A stretch of 57,274 nt of DNA from Apostichopus californicus (Eukaryota > Echinodermata > Holothuroidea > Aspidochirotida > Stichopodidae): the NCBI GenBank assembly GCA_020650975.1, contig JAIPMN010002274.1, positions 1,355 to 58,628 on the forward strand, in the 5' to 3' direction. This document shows positions 1-11,500 of the stretch, piece after piece. Both the position numbers and the translations under genes were made by a program. Under the pieces are notes generated by a model. That model made no database searches, was not told the origin of the DNA, and was given only the letters and a program-made list of their open reading frames with translations. Each line of letters opens with the position of its first letter. Position 1 is the stretch's first letter.

Positions 1-1010
1 TTAACCCCCCCCCCCCCCCACAGCTCACCTCACCTCCAACATATGTGTTCTTATTGCCTCCTCTTAGCCTGCTTCTCTAACATGAAGCTAACAACATATT
101 CACAATATAATTTTTTTAATTTTTTTTATGAATTATACATATATTTTACTCTCTTTTAAAGTATTTCCTTTTATATGCTACATTCCTCTCATTCTTTCAT
201 CCCTCATAATTTATAAAGGTCAGCTGCAGGTCACTTAGACTCCATAGCATGAATTTCAATTTTAACACATGTGGATTGAAAGTCTTAAAATCTCCGCTTA
301 CAATAAAAAATGTGAGGTTTTATTATTACCACGGCAATAAACATAGGTAAGGGTCCGAGGGTTGCACCTGGAATTTTAACTGCATATATCTGACTGTTGC
401 ACTGTGGGTAAGCGTCACATTAAAATATTGTCTCCAAGGTATCACTCTCTTCCTTATTTTTTCATTAATACCTGTCAAGCAGCAAAAGACACCAAGAACA
501 GACACTTATAATGTTATCATGTCAAATGTACCTGCTAACATCGAGCACCGGGGTGCAACATTTAATCAATTTAATAAAAACCAAAGGGTCACATCTGTCC
601 TAGTCATTTGAAAATAAAATTAATGACAGTCTAGAATGATGCGATCAGATTCCAAGCCATTGAAGACATTGACCTGAGGTGCACGAACAAAATCATCTTA
701 AATTTCCTGTTATTATTCAGACCAAAAAAGTCAACATTCTAAAGTAAACTCCAGCAAAAATAATTGATACATGTGAGAAGCTGGAGATGCATGTGCCTCC
801 TATCCACTCCCCCCCCCCTCCTCTCCTTCCCCCTCCTCTCATCTATCTACCAGGGATCTTTAATAATTGATAAAAGCAATTTTCTTCTTCATCATAGAAC
901 AAATTTTGGAAATAATTGTCCCCAAATGATGAAAGACCAGAAACAGGTGAAAATAGTTTTGCTGTACTATCCAATCATTTAGTGACAACTGATAAGAGGA
1001 CAGGACCAAA
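1..1010. other. Non-coding flank with C15 tract and pyrimidine run
   Basis: No gene is recognised here. The window opens with a run of 15 C (5-19). A second run of 10 C (809-818) sits in a C/T-only stretch of about 40 bases. The rest is AT-rich sequence without a domain-like reading frame. The short plus-strand frame that crosses the pyrimidine tract is low-complexity and is not called a gene. Confidence 0.6.
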
Positions 1011-1481
1011 ATGTATATTCATGGGGTAACTGGTTCTAGTCCTGATTACCATAACTATTACATGTATATTCAAGAAGTAACTGGTTCTAATCCTGATTAC
1101 CATAACTAATAAATGTATATTCATGAAGTAATTGGTTCTTGTAGTCCTGATTACCATAACTAATAAATGTATATTCATGAAGTAATTGGTTCTTGTAGTC
1201 CTGATTACCATAACTAATAAATGTATATTCATGAAGTAACTGGTTCTAGTCCTGATTACCATAACTATTACATGTATATTCAAGAAGTAACTGGTTCTAA
1301 TCCTGATTACAATATCTAATAAATGTATATTCATGAAGTAACTGGTTCTAGTCCTGATTACCATAACTAATAAATGTATATTCATGAAGTAATTGGTTCT
1401 TGTAGTCCTGATTACCATAACTAATAAATGTATATTCATGAAGTAATTGGTTCTTGTAGTCCTGATTACCATAACTAATAA
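1011..1481. repeat. 51/54-bp minisatellite with higher-order structure
   Basis: Nine tandem units begin with ATGTATATTCA and end near CCATAACTAATAA. Unit spacing, measured between successive CCTGATTAC motifs, is 51, 54, 54, 51, 51, 51, 54 and 54 bp. The two length classes differ by a 3-bp insertion (TTCTAGT versus TTCTTGTAGT). The order of variants repeats as a block: units 1-4 resemble units 5-9 except for one extra 51-bp unit. Because every length is a multiple of three, an open frame runs through the array on the minus strand. This explains the apparent repetitive protein, which has no other sign of being coding. Confidence 0.9.
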
Positions 1482-2661
1482 CTTCTTTGCTCTCTATCTC
1501 TCTCTGTAAACATATTTAATTTTATAAAACTTTTTTCTGCAATTAATATATTACCAGTCAGTGCATTGACCGACAATAGGCCTAAATCACGAGAGATACT
1601 TGTCACAGGGCACCGGTGTGTTACCACTTTAGATACTTTCTTTGCTTCGGGGTTTTCTACTTATTATCTTTGAGACAAAAGAAATTTTGGTTGGTACAAC
1701 CGTACAAACACCATAAAATACTTCCAGGGTTGTGTCACAAACATATCATTTATTGTGGTTTTTGTGCCTTCAAATTACCTGATGAAAACAGCTGCTGAAC
1801 GTTTTTGACACATCACAGAAACTTTCCACAGTTAGTTGACCAGACTGAATGAATATATCAGCAAATCTTAGTAGATTGTTTGCTGTTCGCAATCTTGCGG
1901 TCTGCTTTTAGTACAAAACTTTCCGTAACGGTGTTAATTAATCCAAACGATTTGAAAATATTTTGGAATTTAAGCTATTTAGCACTCGTAGGCCTGGTGG
2001 TATTCTCTTCAATACATGGTTAACTTGATGACACATTTTCTAGGAATTTAAAATCATTCCTTATTTTACTCTATTTGCCTTAATTAGATTAATAAATTCC
2101 TAAAGCTGTTGGAAAATAACTCATTTTGTGGTATTTACAATTGTTGATGAAAGTGAATACTTTCTAACAAGACTACTGGATGAACCTTGAGGTAAATTGT
2201 CAGGTAGTGTATAGATTTTACAATATTGTTTCTTTTTATTTTTTCTGAGGAGGTTTTGCTATCACAGATTGACAAGAAACACTTGTGATTGCAACCAACA
2301 ATTACTACAGATTATAAATTACAGATTTTGTTTGTAATAACTTGAGAACTCAGCTGATATGTTTTCTTCCATTTCCAGCTAATAAAATTAGAAATTTTTT
2401 TCCTAACTTTCGCCTGGACCACTAAGAGTGATCATTCAAACAGGTAAAGAAGTATAAAACTCAAAACCCTCAAAAATTAATCAGTGATTTGCTCTTTTCG
2501 TTAATGCATTCTTTCTCCCTTGCTCGCCCTTGGATCCCCTCCTCTCCACTCCCCTCCCCCCACCCTACTTTATACCTCTCCTTCCTCCCTCTACCTTTTT
2601 CTGGCCTCCCATATGTAGGTTATATTCCAAACTGCTTAAGTTGTCCTATATGTTTTATATC
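1482..2661. other. Non-coding stretch, no gene seen
   Basis: AT-rich sequence with no recognisable exon, RNA gene or repeat. A C/T-rich stretch (about 2515-2600) creates a low-complexity Pro/Ser/Leu frame that is not treated as a gene. Confidence 0.5.
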
Positions 2662-2669
2662 CAGCAAGA

Positions 2670-3016
2670 CAGTGGCGTAGGAAGGTACTTTTGAGTGGGG
2701 GGAGGGGGCTGAAGACTGATGGCCGGCCTGGGGGAGGGGTTTAAGGGGAGGGGGTGTGGAATTTTTTTGCATTTCCAGGTGGCCTCAGATGCAATTTGGT
2801 GCAATATAGCACACCCACTCCATTTTGTAAATAATTTTGCATTTTCACCTGGCCTTAGATGCAATTTGGTGCTCCAAATGAGATTTTTTTCTCATTTGGA
2901 AATGAAAAAGGGGTTTTCTGACTTGCGGAGCGGGGGGGCGGAATGATACTTCCGCCCCTCCATATTTTTCATTGGGGGGGCTGGCGCCCCCCAGCCCCCC
3001 GGTTCCTACGCCCTTG
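2670..3016. mobile_element. hAT-type MITE (347 bp) with perfect 8-bp target duplication
   Basis: The left terminus reads CAGTGGCGTAGGAA and the right terminus is the near complement, TTCCTACGCCCTTG. The element is bounded by CAGCAAGA at 2662-2669 and again at 3017-3024, a perfect 8-bp direct repeat. Eight-base duplications and CA(G)-type termini are known for the hAT superfamily. There is no transposase frame, so it is non-autonomous. The interior is G-rich on the left and holds a partial internal duplication: a segment ending GATGCAATTTGGTGC occurs near 2788-2802 and again near 2859-2873. Confidence 0.85.
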
Positions 3017-3024
3017 CAGCAAGA

Positions 3025-3640
3025 TCATTAACCTAGCAGTATAAGAACAGAAGATGGCAAAATTTCTGTCTCTTTTACCACCAAACTTATACAAGTGTGT
3101 AAGAATTGACTTAAACCTGTATAACACTGCATATGGGTATATCAGACAGTCCCTATCTAATTCAAACTCAAGTTGCCACAATAATGCATGCCAGCTAAAA
3201 CCAACAACAATATTCAAAATTATTGAAATGAACTTAAAATGTTGTGACAATAACGCTGCAGGCATGTCAGGCTGCATTAATTCACAATCCAGGGGTTTCG
3301 ATAAGTGGAAATGTATGATTTAGGAAATAAACATTTCATGCTCAGGGGGGAAAATAACACTTAAAAGGACTATATAAATTCTGGGTTTGTTGGAGACAAA
3401 ATATGTACTCCTATGTAATTTTAGTGCCATTTTTGTCTTGTTTATTAGAAGAATTTTGTTTTTAGATTTTAACTTCAATTAAGTCCAAACACAGACAATT
3501 CCAAACACAGGCAATTCAAAAGACATATGCAATAAAGTCAGGCTGTAAGGCACGTGCATATGATAGATGGGGCAAATGTAATTATGAACAGCTCATACTT
3601 ATACTTTCTGACAGTAACACTCCAGTTTATACAAGTTACT
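3025..3640. other. Non-coding stretch, no gene seen
   Basis: AT-rich DNA with no convincing exon. A short direct repeat of CCAAACACAG-type sequence occurs near 3484-3510. No other feature was recognised. Confidence 0.45.
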
Positions 3641-4165
3641 TTAATCTACATTTTGATTCTTTTACACTGGGATGTGGTTTCATCTCCTCAACCCCCACCC
3701 TCCTACCCGCCACTATCCATCTTCCCCACCCCTCCTCCATTCCAACAGATACACTTCAATGCATGCTTATACAACTTTCACATTTCAATATTTGAATATT
3801 GGGAAGTGCATGCCCCCCCCCCCACCCCCCTTGTTTCCCTTCTGTTACCCTCCATATTCTACTTCCACCTTTCTGACAGAACTCTTCAGTGAATGAAATA
3901 ACTATTATCAAGATTTCAATACTTGTAAATTGGGATGACTAATTTCATCCGTCCCTGACCTATCCCTCCCATATCCCTATGCAGCCTCCTCTTCCCTACC
4001 CCAACCCCTCCTCCGTCATATGCCTTCCCAATTCCCTCTTGCTCCTTATGACATGTCTTATCTACATACTTGTACATTGGGATGTGCACTCCCCTCCTCC
4101 TTCCCCTCCTCCTTCCCCTCCTCCTGCCCCTCCCCTTCCCCTCCCCCAAACATCCTCACCATATA
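3640..4165. repeat. Degenerate ~130-150 bp tandem repeat with polypyrimidine segments
   Basis: Four diverged units share a core resembling TACTTGTACATTGGGATGTG, seen near 3663, 3790, 3924 and 4067. Each core is followed by a C/T-rich stretch. The last contains several copies of TCCCCTCCTCCT (about 4090-4145), which is a potential triplex-forming mirror-type tract. A run of 11 C lies at 3813-3823. Proline-rich frames on plus and Arg/Gly-rich frames on minus are by-products of the composition. Confidence 0.6.
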
Positions 4166-5067
4166 GTACATGATACTGTTTGTGCTTTCTAGGCTGGCAG
4201 TTATCTATGTAATATCCACATTGTGTTAATTAGTCATCTGTTGTGACCTTGAATGTAAAGTTTCGATAAACTGCTGCTACAACAGCCATCATATCTTCCC
4301 TTGGTTTGTATTGGCCTGGCAAGGTCTATTATATTTAATAGAGCCTAGCTTCCTTCCTCAGGAAGTGTTAGTTTTAGTTCTGCTTTCTAACTTCATAAAC
4401 AATCTGCCTATCTAAATGATTTTCATGGCTGGCTATTATACAGGGCTGCTAAAGTTGATTGAGTGTTCCTATACATTCACAACTTTGCAGCATTTTTTTT
4501 ACCTTTCAGCGAGTTTCTTTGCCCCTGTGTGATATTCACGGCTTCCAATGGCCTATTGTGAATATTTTGATTGAATATAGAAATTGCTTATGGCTCCTGG
4601 ATTGAATGCTTTTTGACGAAATAAAAGATGTCCCAAATGAAGAACTAGAAGAAACGAAAGTAACATTAAAAAAATGATAATACGTTGCCGTAAGCTTTTG
4701 ATGTGAAAGGTTTCTGGATGTTGGTATAGTTATATACAATCAGACCCTTACAGAAGTGAATTAATTTGCATAGCAGGGCAGCTGGAAGGGAGCGAGAGCT
4801 GAATATTTCAAAAGTTGCCTTTTTTGGACAAAATTGAGTACTGCAGCTTTTGACATTCTAGGGTTCATCATTTGAATTTTGAAAGTGGGCCAGGGTGAGG
4901 TGAAACCTTTTGAACAGACATCATGGACGTGTTCATTCTCAGTGTCAACCTAGAGGATGGGTCCTGGCACAAGTGGGCAAAATGTCAACCCCAGACAAGT
5001 TTTATGTGCTGTGCCAGAATGCTTTCAAGCCCTGTTAATGTATTATAGGCCGATTGACAAGTAATGC
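4166..5067. other. Non-coding stretch, no gene seen
   Basis: No domain-like frame, RNA gene or tandem repeat was recognised. The minus-strand frame at 4536-4739 has no recognisable motif. Confidence 0.45.
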
Positions 5068-5075
5068 TTAGACCA

Positions 5076-5468
5076 CAGTGGCGGAGCGTCCATACAGTCA
5101 GAGGGGGCGGATGCCCCCCCTGACGGACTCAAATGGACTGCTGGCGCCCTTTTCAGCTTTTTACAACTTTTTACTTATTCGCGATTATTGACTTTTTTAT
5201 TGCGCTCTCAAATACCTATTGACATTTGTCACATTTTGTTGGTGTAATTTTCTGACAAACTTGCTGTGACACCTATTTATTCTTCGTTTATCTGCAAATT
5301 AGCAAGGCCCGGAAAGGGTCATTTCCGGCGATCTAGGGAGTATCTTTACTCAACAAATTTCTGTACGCTCCGCGCCAACCTGTGGTGGCGCTCCGCTTAG
5401 ATAGTGTCGAAAGTGCCCCTACAGACCATTCTCGCCACCCATGACCAATACCCCTAGCTCCGCCACCG
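5076..5468 (+). mobile_element. hAT-type MITE copy 1 (393 bp), perfect 8-bp target duplication
   Basis: The termini are CAGTGGCGGAGC on the left and GCTCCGCCACCG on the right, inverted repeats with one mismatch at the outermost bases. The direct repeat TTAGACCA flanks the element at 5068-5075 and 5469-5476. The interior contains GATGCCCCCCCTGACGGA, then an AT-rich middle, then GCGCCAACCTGTGGTGGCGC, CTCCGCTTAGATAGT and GACCATTCTCGCCACC. The same interior recurs in opposite orientation at 43612-44010. The right half also matches the diverged element at 42049-42446. There is no transposase, so it is a non-autonomous hAT derivative. Confidence 0.9.
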
Positions 5469-5476
5469 TTAGACCA

Positions 5477-8400
5477 TGCAGTATCTACTGAATGGCTGCT
5501 TTTAGTTCTTTGTGTGAGGATGCAGGGTATTAATAAAAACATTCAGGTGAGAAAAAAAATGAGGGTTATTTCTTTAGTGACCCTTGATCTATTAAGGGCT
5601 ATTAACCAGAAAAATGAGTGGGGAGGGGAGGGGAGGGAAGGGGAAATTGGAGGGGGAAGGTGAATGTGATTGGGGGTTATAAGTGGAAGGGGAAGGGTGT
5701 GTATAGGAAGGGTGTGTAAAGGAAGGGATGAAATGCATAAGTGGCTCCCTACTTACCCCCCCCCCCACCCTCTTAATCGACACTCTTGTGTTCAGGACAC
5801 CAAAATCATTTCTAAGGGGATAGATAGTTCTGATTGGCCAAAAACAGAAGAAAGAAATATTAAAATATCCACTCAATAAAAAGGCCCTTAATGTACACTG
5901 AGGCAGCTAGGGCATGAAAGTGAACATAATTACAAAACTCTTATTTCTCCAGTCCTTGCAGGACTCTTGTGCTGTAATCTTGGAAATGTTGAACTGTTGA
6001 ACTTCACCACCCGATCTAAATATGCACAGGTTTGCCCCAAACGCTCATCAAACAGAATTAAGAAGGAAGGGGAAATCTTGAATAACATCTTTAAAGTATG
6101 TGAAGACTCGCGCAAAAAGAAACGTCTAATGCCGGTAATCTGACCTAGTTTTGAATGAGGTGTAACAGAAGTGTTAAACACCACCATTGATCCCAGAAAA
6201 TTCACACACAGCTTGCTACCATCGGTAATTAGACACTAGTGTACAGTCAGTACATACAGCTGTGGTCAATACCCACAGCACAGTGTACAAACGATAACAA
6301 GGTATCACGTTTCATTACTGTCTGCATTTTGTAGCGACAAGAGAAAAACTTTACTTGCAAGCAACGGAAAGTTAACTTTTTCACAGGGCGGCACGCGGTT
6401 TGGGGCGAGTCTTCAATGCCTTTAATGCTGCACACTTGCCATCTCTCATGGTTTTACATGAGAATCGTTGTGGGATCTCCTAATTTCACACCAAACAATC
6501 TTAAACCAGGTAAAACATAATTATAGCAGATTTACATGGAGTGGTGAGTGGAATGTTTAGATAATTGAGTTTTATTTGACTTGAGACCTAACATCTCCTG
6601 GCTTCGGGCATAACAAGCAGGTTTTTTTCTCTCCATGATTATACCTTTGGAGGGGGTGTTTGACAAATCTGCTTTAATAATATCTGATGATAAACATTAT
6701 TTACTTTTAATGTTGAAACTACAAGGGCTTTATTTAACTTAATTTATATACAAGAAATAAATAATAAATTTCAACAGTTTAAACTGGTGTTTCACCCCCC
6801 CCCCCCCTCAGTAGAAGTTTTGGTTTACAAACAGAATTTAATAAAGACTACAGAATTAACCTTAAATATGATTTGATTGAACAGGTGAATATAAAGTGAA
6901 ACTAAATTGTTTGAAATCTTATACAGAGGGAATTAACAATGTGTTGGTCAGTTTGTTGTTATATATTGCTTATACAGTACATTACATAATATCTTTCAGC
7001 AGGGTACTGTGGAGGGAGGGGGAGGGGGCAGGGAGGGGAGGGAGGGAGCAGGGAAATTCATTAGGATACATGGGAGACATCCAGAGGGTCCTTCAAATAT
7101 AACTGAACTATTTAATCACAAACAGAAAATATATTGTGCTGAATGATTTAATGGACGCATGGAGATATAAATTGTCTCACATGTTTTGTAGCAGCTGTCT
7201 GTTATGCATGGGGATACATTGGGACTATTAGCTTATTTTGATCTGAGATAATTTTACAAGAGATCTAATAATAGCCTTATGAACAAAATATATAATAATA
7301 CCCTTCCTGCTTGGTGTGGAAGAGGGGTGTGGAGTTGGAGGGGAAGGGGTTAGTTGGTTTTAGCTGCTGACATATTGATAAACACACAATGTATATATAT
7401 GTCAATATTTTACTTGGTGCTGAGCCAAACGGTGTTCCGCATACCACCACACCTCACATGTGAACATACTCACACACCCTTTCCTTTGGTGCAAATTTCT
7501 TTAAGACTATTCTCCTCCCTCATAGATTGATATCCACTAGATTTTCCTCCTCCTCCCCCCGTTTGACTTCCGTTCAATGGTTAAAGACTTTGCTACAACA
7601 CAACTGAATGAAGGATTCTACAGAAGATTAAGGGAATTTATACTTTTATTGGATCTCTCCTGGTACCTATGCCAATACTTCCTGATAATCTCAGCTGTGT
7701 GTTCTCTCAAGGACGTTTGCTTTTCTTCTTTTAAGCTCCGGATTGATTGGTTAGCTAGGTAACATACCAAGAAGCTTAATGAGTTTGAAGGAGAATAGAA
7801 TAAACTCATGACATTACTGTGCTTATTTTATCAACTATTTCATTCAAGTTTACCATAAAGTGAAGATTTCGTTAAACAAGGAATTTAAGGGAAGATGTCC
7901 AATCAGTCACTGATGGTGACTCATTCACAAAGTAGTGTCCATGGGATGTAGGAACAATAGAACACTTTCTACCTCTGTGGGTTGTAATGGGGGACTGATT
8001 TGCTTGAAGGATGAGGGACATAATAGGACACAATCCGTCTCATCAGGCATTAACCTTCCAACGATCATGGTTTCACCATGAGACTCGTCCTTTCATGTGG
8101 TGGGATCTGCAAATCTCATGTGCAAAATGGTTAAACTGGTCAAACGAAGCTTTAAAAGCAGCTTAACTTTGCATTGTGTAGTTTTTAGTTTGTTTTATGG
8201 AACGATTGTTAAATCACCAGGTTTTGGGCACTAAACCTCCATTTTATTTTCATTGTTTTTTATCTTCCTTCAAATCACATGAAAAAACATCTCAGTAAAG
8301 GAAAATGCTTTGGCATTTGCTGTACCGTTCTCCCATGAATAAAGTTATGATAACAAGAAGACACATTTCTTACTGTATGAGGTACTCTATGAGGAGTTCA

Positions 8401-8580
8401 CCAAGTCAAACTCACTTGTACCTTCTTCTAATCTTGATCAAGTGCATCTACTTCCTTATTATAATTTGTTTCCTTGTATAGTCTACCAGTGACATCTAGG
8501 AAATTATAAACACTGAAACTTCCGCAAAAGCAAAACACATCGAGATTCAATGACGTTGGTCGTGTGTGGAACATCGTAAA
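5477..8580. other. Non-coding region with purine/pyrimidine tracts
   Basis: A G-rich purine tract (about 5615-5655; several GGGG runs, potential G-quadruplex) and C tracts at 5756-5766 and 6795-6807 are present, together with a GGGAGGGGGAGGGGG stretch near 7015-7050. A minus-strand frame at 5930-6205 is open but lacks an ATG near its start and has no recognised domain. No gene is called. Confidence 0.45.
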
Positions 8581-11500
8581 AGCAGATATTTAAAATCTTG
8601 AAAAACAGACTGATCCATACATATCCTTAAGAGCAGAGATAAAGGGCCTAGTCTACCAGTACACTATAATCACAGCAGAGGTAAAGAGCCTAACCTGCTT
8701 TGCATATAAGAATCAGGGCTGAAGATGTTCTTGCTGTGGTGAACTATGAGACTGATTGTTTCTTTTTGGCCAAGATCAACATTTTTGATAGAAACTTTTT
8801 TCATAGAAAAACATTCATGAAATATTACTGAATAAGGAAGTAAAATGTAGTCATGAACGTTAACGAGGTTGTTTGTTTATAAATTTGTTTTAGTACATCC
8901 TTTGTTAACATTTGCTCTGCCCTGGCTTTTTGGTCATAAATTTTTACAAAAGCTTTCAATAAATTTCACGCAAGGTTACCAAACGTGACTTCCTCAATGC
9001 ATTTTCGGTCAAAGGTTTTTACAATATCTCCAGGGCTGCTAGTGAATCCAACTTTGCACAGAATTTTTGACTTTGACAGAACTTTCAGCCTGTGTTCCAG
9101 TATCTTATATGGAATCTTAAAACTGACAAATTTTGAATATTATGCAAATTGAGACATATTTTATATTTCTAAGATTGTGAAATTAATAAAGAGGTAAATA
9201 TTTAATTTAACATTAAACTTGCATAGAAAACGAAAAGAGATATACATGTTGAATATGATCACTTTTATTTTGCCATTAAATAATAATAATAATAATATTA
9301 ATAATAATCAAATTATTACGATTAATAATTATAATAATCAATTAAACAGTACATACATTTGTGGTAGTAGCGCAAGAAAAATTTGTGATTCAATTTGAAC
9401 ACATTGCAGGTAAATTGTAAAAAATTTTCGATTTTTTTTTGGCATTTCATTTTGTACCAAAGAGAAAGTCAGTTAATCAGAATAAAATATTTCATGGAAT
9501 GCACTTCATTTTTAAATTGATATGAAATGATGGCACACATTTTGACTGGTTTCTCCCTGCATACCAACATTTGTGGAGGGGATAACCTTGCAAACAACTT
9601 GCACATTTTTGTCTTATTATAGTTATTTTATATCATGTATTACATAAACGTTCTCATTTCTAATCCATGTATGTATGGTGTATGCCACAAGGCGTTGAAA
9701 ATAGGAGGAAATTCCTTATATCTTATTGCACCAAGTATGAACATTTTCATTCTGTTACGGAACCTTTCTTTTAGGTGTTTCTTAAATTTTTCGGAATCAT
9801 ACTTTCAGTTTCAATAGTATTGAACACCTTTTTTAACCCCCCCTCCAACCCCATTCCCTACCCCATCATTTCTCTTCCCTCTCAAATAATTACATTTTCA
9901 TGTTATCTTTAAGAAAACAAACTTATCAATCCACTTAATTATTTATGATTTCAATTCAGTTTTGATCACATCTGGTAAATTTCACTTTTGATTTATTACA
10001 AAAATGAAATATTTTTTTCCCTTATGTGTGAACCTAGATCTCCTAGGCTCCAATTTCTTTAAAATATATTGCTCTGTGTTCAAAATATTTACATCACCCT
10101 GTGAAGGATTTCTTGGCTTTGAGAACAAACAAAAATAAAGGATATTTTTTTGTTTTTGCAAAAGGATAACAAAACAAAAGTTGCTACAACACACGTACAG
10201 CACGAGATACAAAGTTTTTTGCACATAACACAATTTTCCAAAAATATATATACCTTTCCATCCCCTTCAGTCCTAATAAAAATGCATAACATTTGTATAT
10301 TCAAATATCAGTAAATGATGATAATAATAGTAAATAATATCTGCCTAACTTGACAAACAGAATTGGGTTAAGTATGGGTAAAATTAACAGGTGTAACATA
10401 GAGAGATATATAAATGGAAATTAAATCACAAATTTTATTAGGATGTGATAACTAGCATCTCAGAATACAGAATTACAAGACAACTTCGGAATCCTACCAA
10501 AAATATAAATTTCTTATAACTTATCTGAGGCGTGCATGTTTAGCAATCCCTTCCCCCCCCCCTCCCCCCACCCTCTCTCTCTCTCTTCTCGCCATCAATT
10601 TAGGTGTTATCTTGAGATAAGTCTCAACACATTGGCAAGCAGGAGTTTCCCACCTCACACCAAAAACCTTGCATAAGAGTACATTTAAATACCCAGTGTC
10701 TATCTACTATCACAATGTCACCTACATTCCTATGGAAATACTCCCAAAACTACAGAGACTACGATGAACGGCAACCCATTGCTGATATGCAAAAACTGGC
10801 CGTACCAACTTCCAAGTTTGTTCTCATTAGTGAATCTTTATGGAGCTTCATGAATTATTCATGAAGCACTAAGCACTGTTGGAATGGTGGATCAGTAATG
10901 AGAGGTTACAGTGTGTACTGTATAGTCTTATTTGGTTACACGGCTAAATTATCCACACCATGTTGAATTGGTCAACAACTCATCTGGCTGGCTGAATTTT
11001 GGCAGTATTTTACAACGACCTTTCGCATATGGTTAACAAAGGCGCTACTGTATAACATCAACATGGACATCAACATTTCTATTGGCAGGTACAAATCAAC
11101 CGGCAGGGTTTTATGACAAAACTCTGCAACCTACCAGAGAGTCATTAAACATCTCCCATCCATCTACCTGAGATGTGAAATCATGGTTATAAATAGCAGC
11201 CAATCAAGACCGGCCTGTCTCGGGTATATGGTTACCATCACCTTGTTGGTGTCATAAATCTCCAGAGAGCAGAGACCGTCAGAGACAGAGGAGGAGCGAC
11301 GAGAACAGAGAGAGAGAGAGATCGGAGGGAAGAGAAAGATGAAACCTTCACAGATCAGTAATAAGTTAAAACACTTAACTGTCCCTTGTGATCTACGATA
11401 CTCTCTGATACCATAAGTGACTCCGAGAGAGAGAGTGTTAAACGGAGAGATAAACATACCACCAGATTTAAACCTGCAGCGATACTTCTTTCACACCAAC

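Noticed and set aside
975..1472. Antisense 165-codon frame as a repetitive protein gene
   Set aside because: It lies exactly over a 51/54-bp minisatellite. The unit lengths alone explain the open frame, and no flanking coding signal exists.
5930..6205. Minus-strand 91-codon frame as an exon
   Set aside because: The start is GTG, no recognised domain is present and no clear splice signals were found. It is left unassigned.
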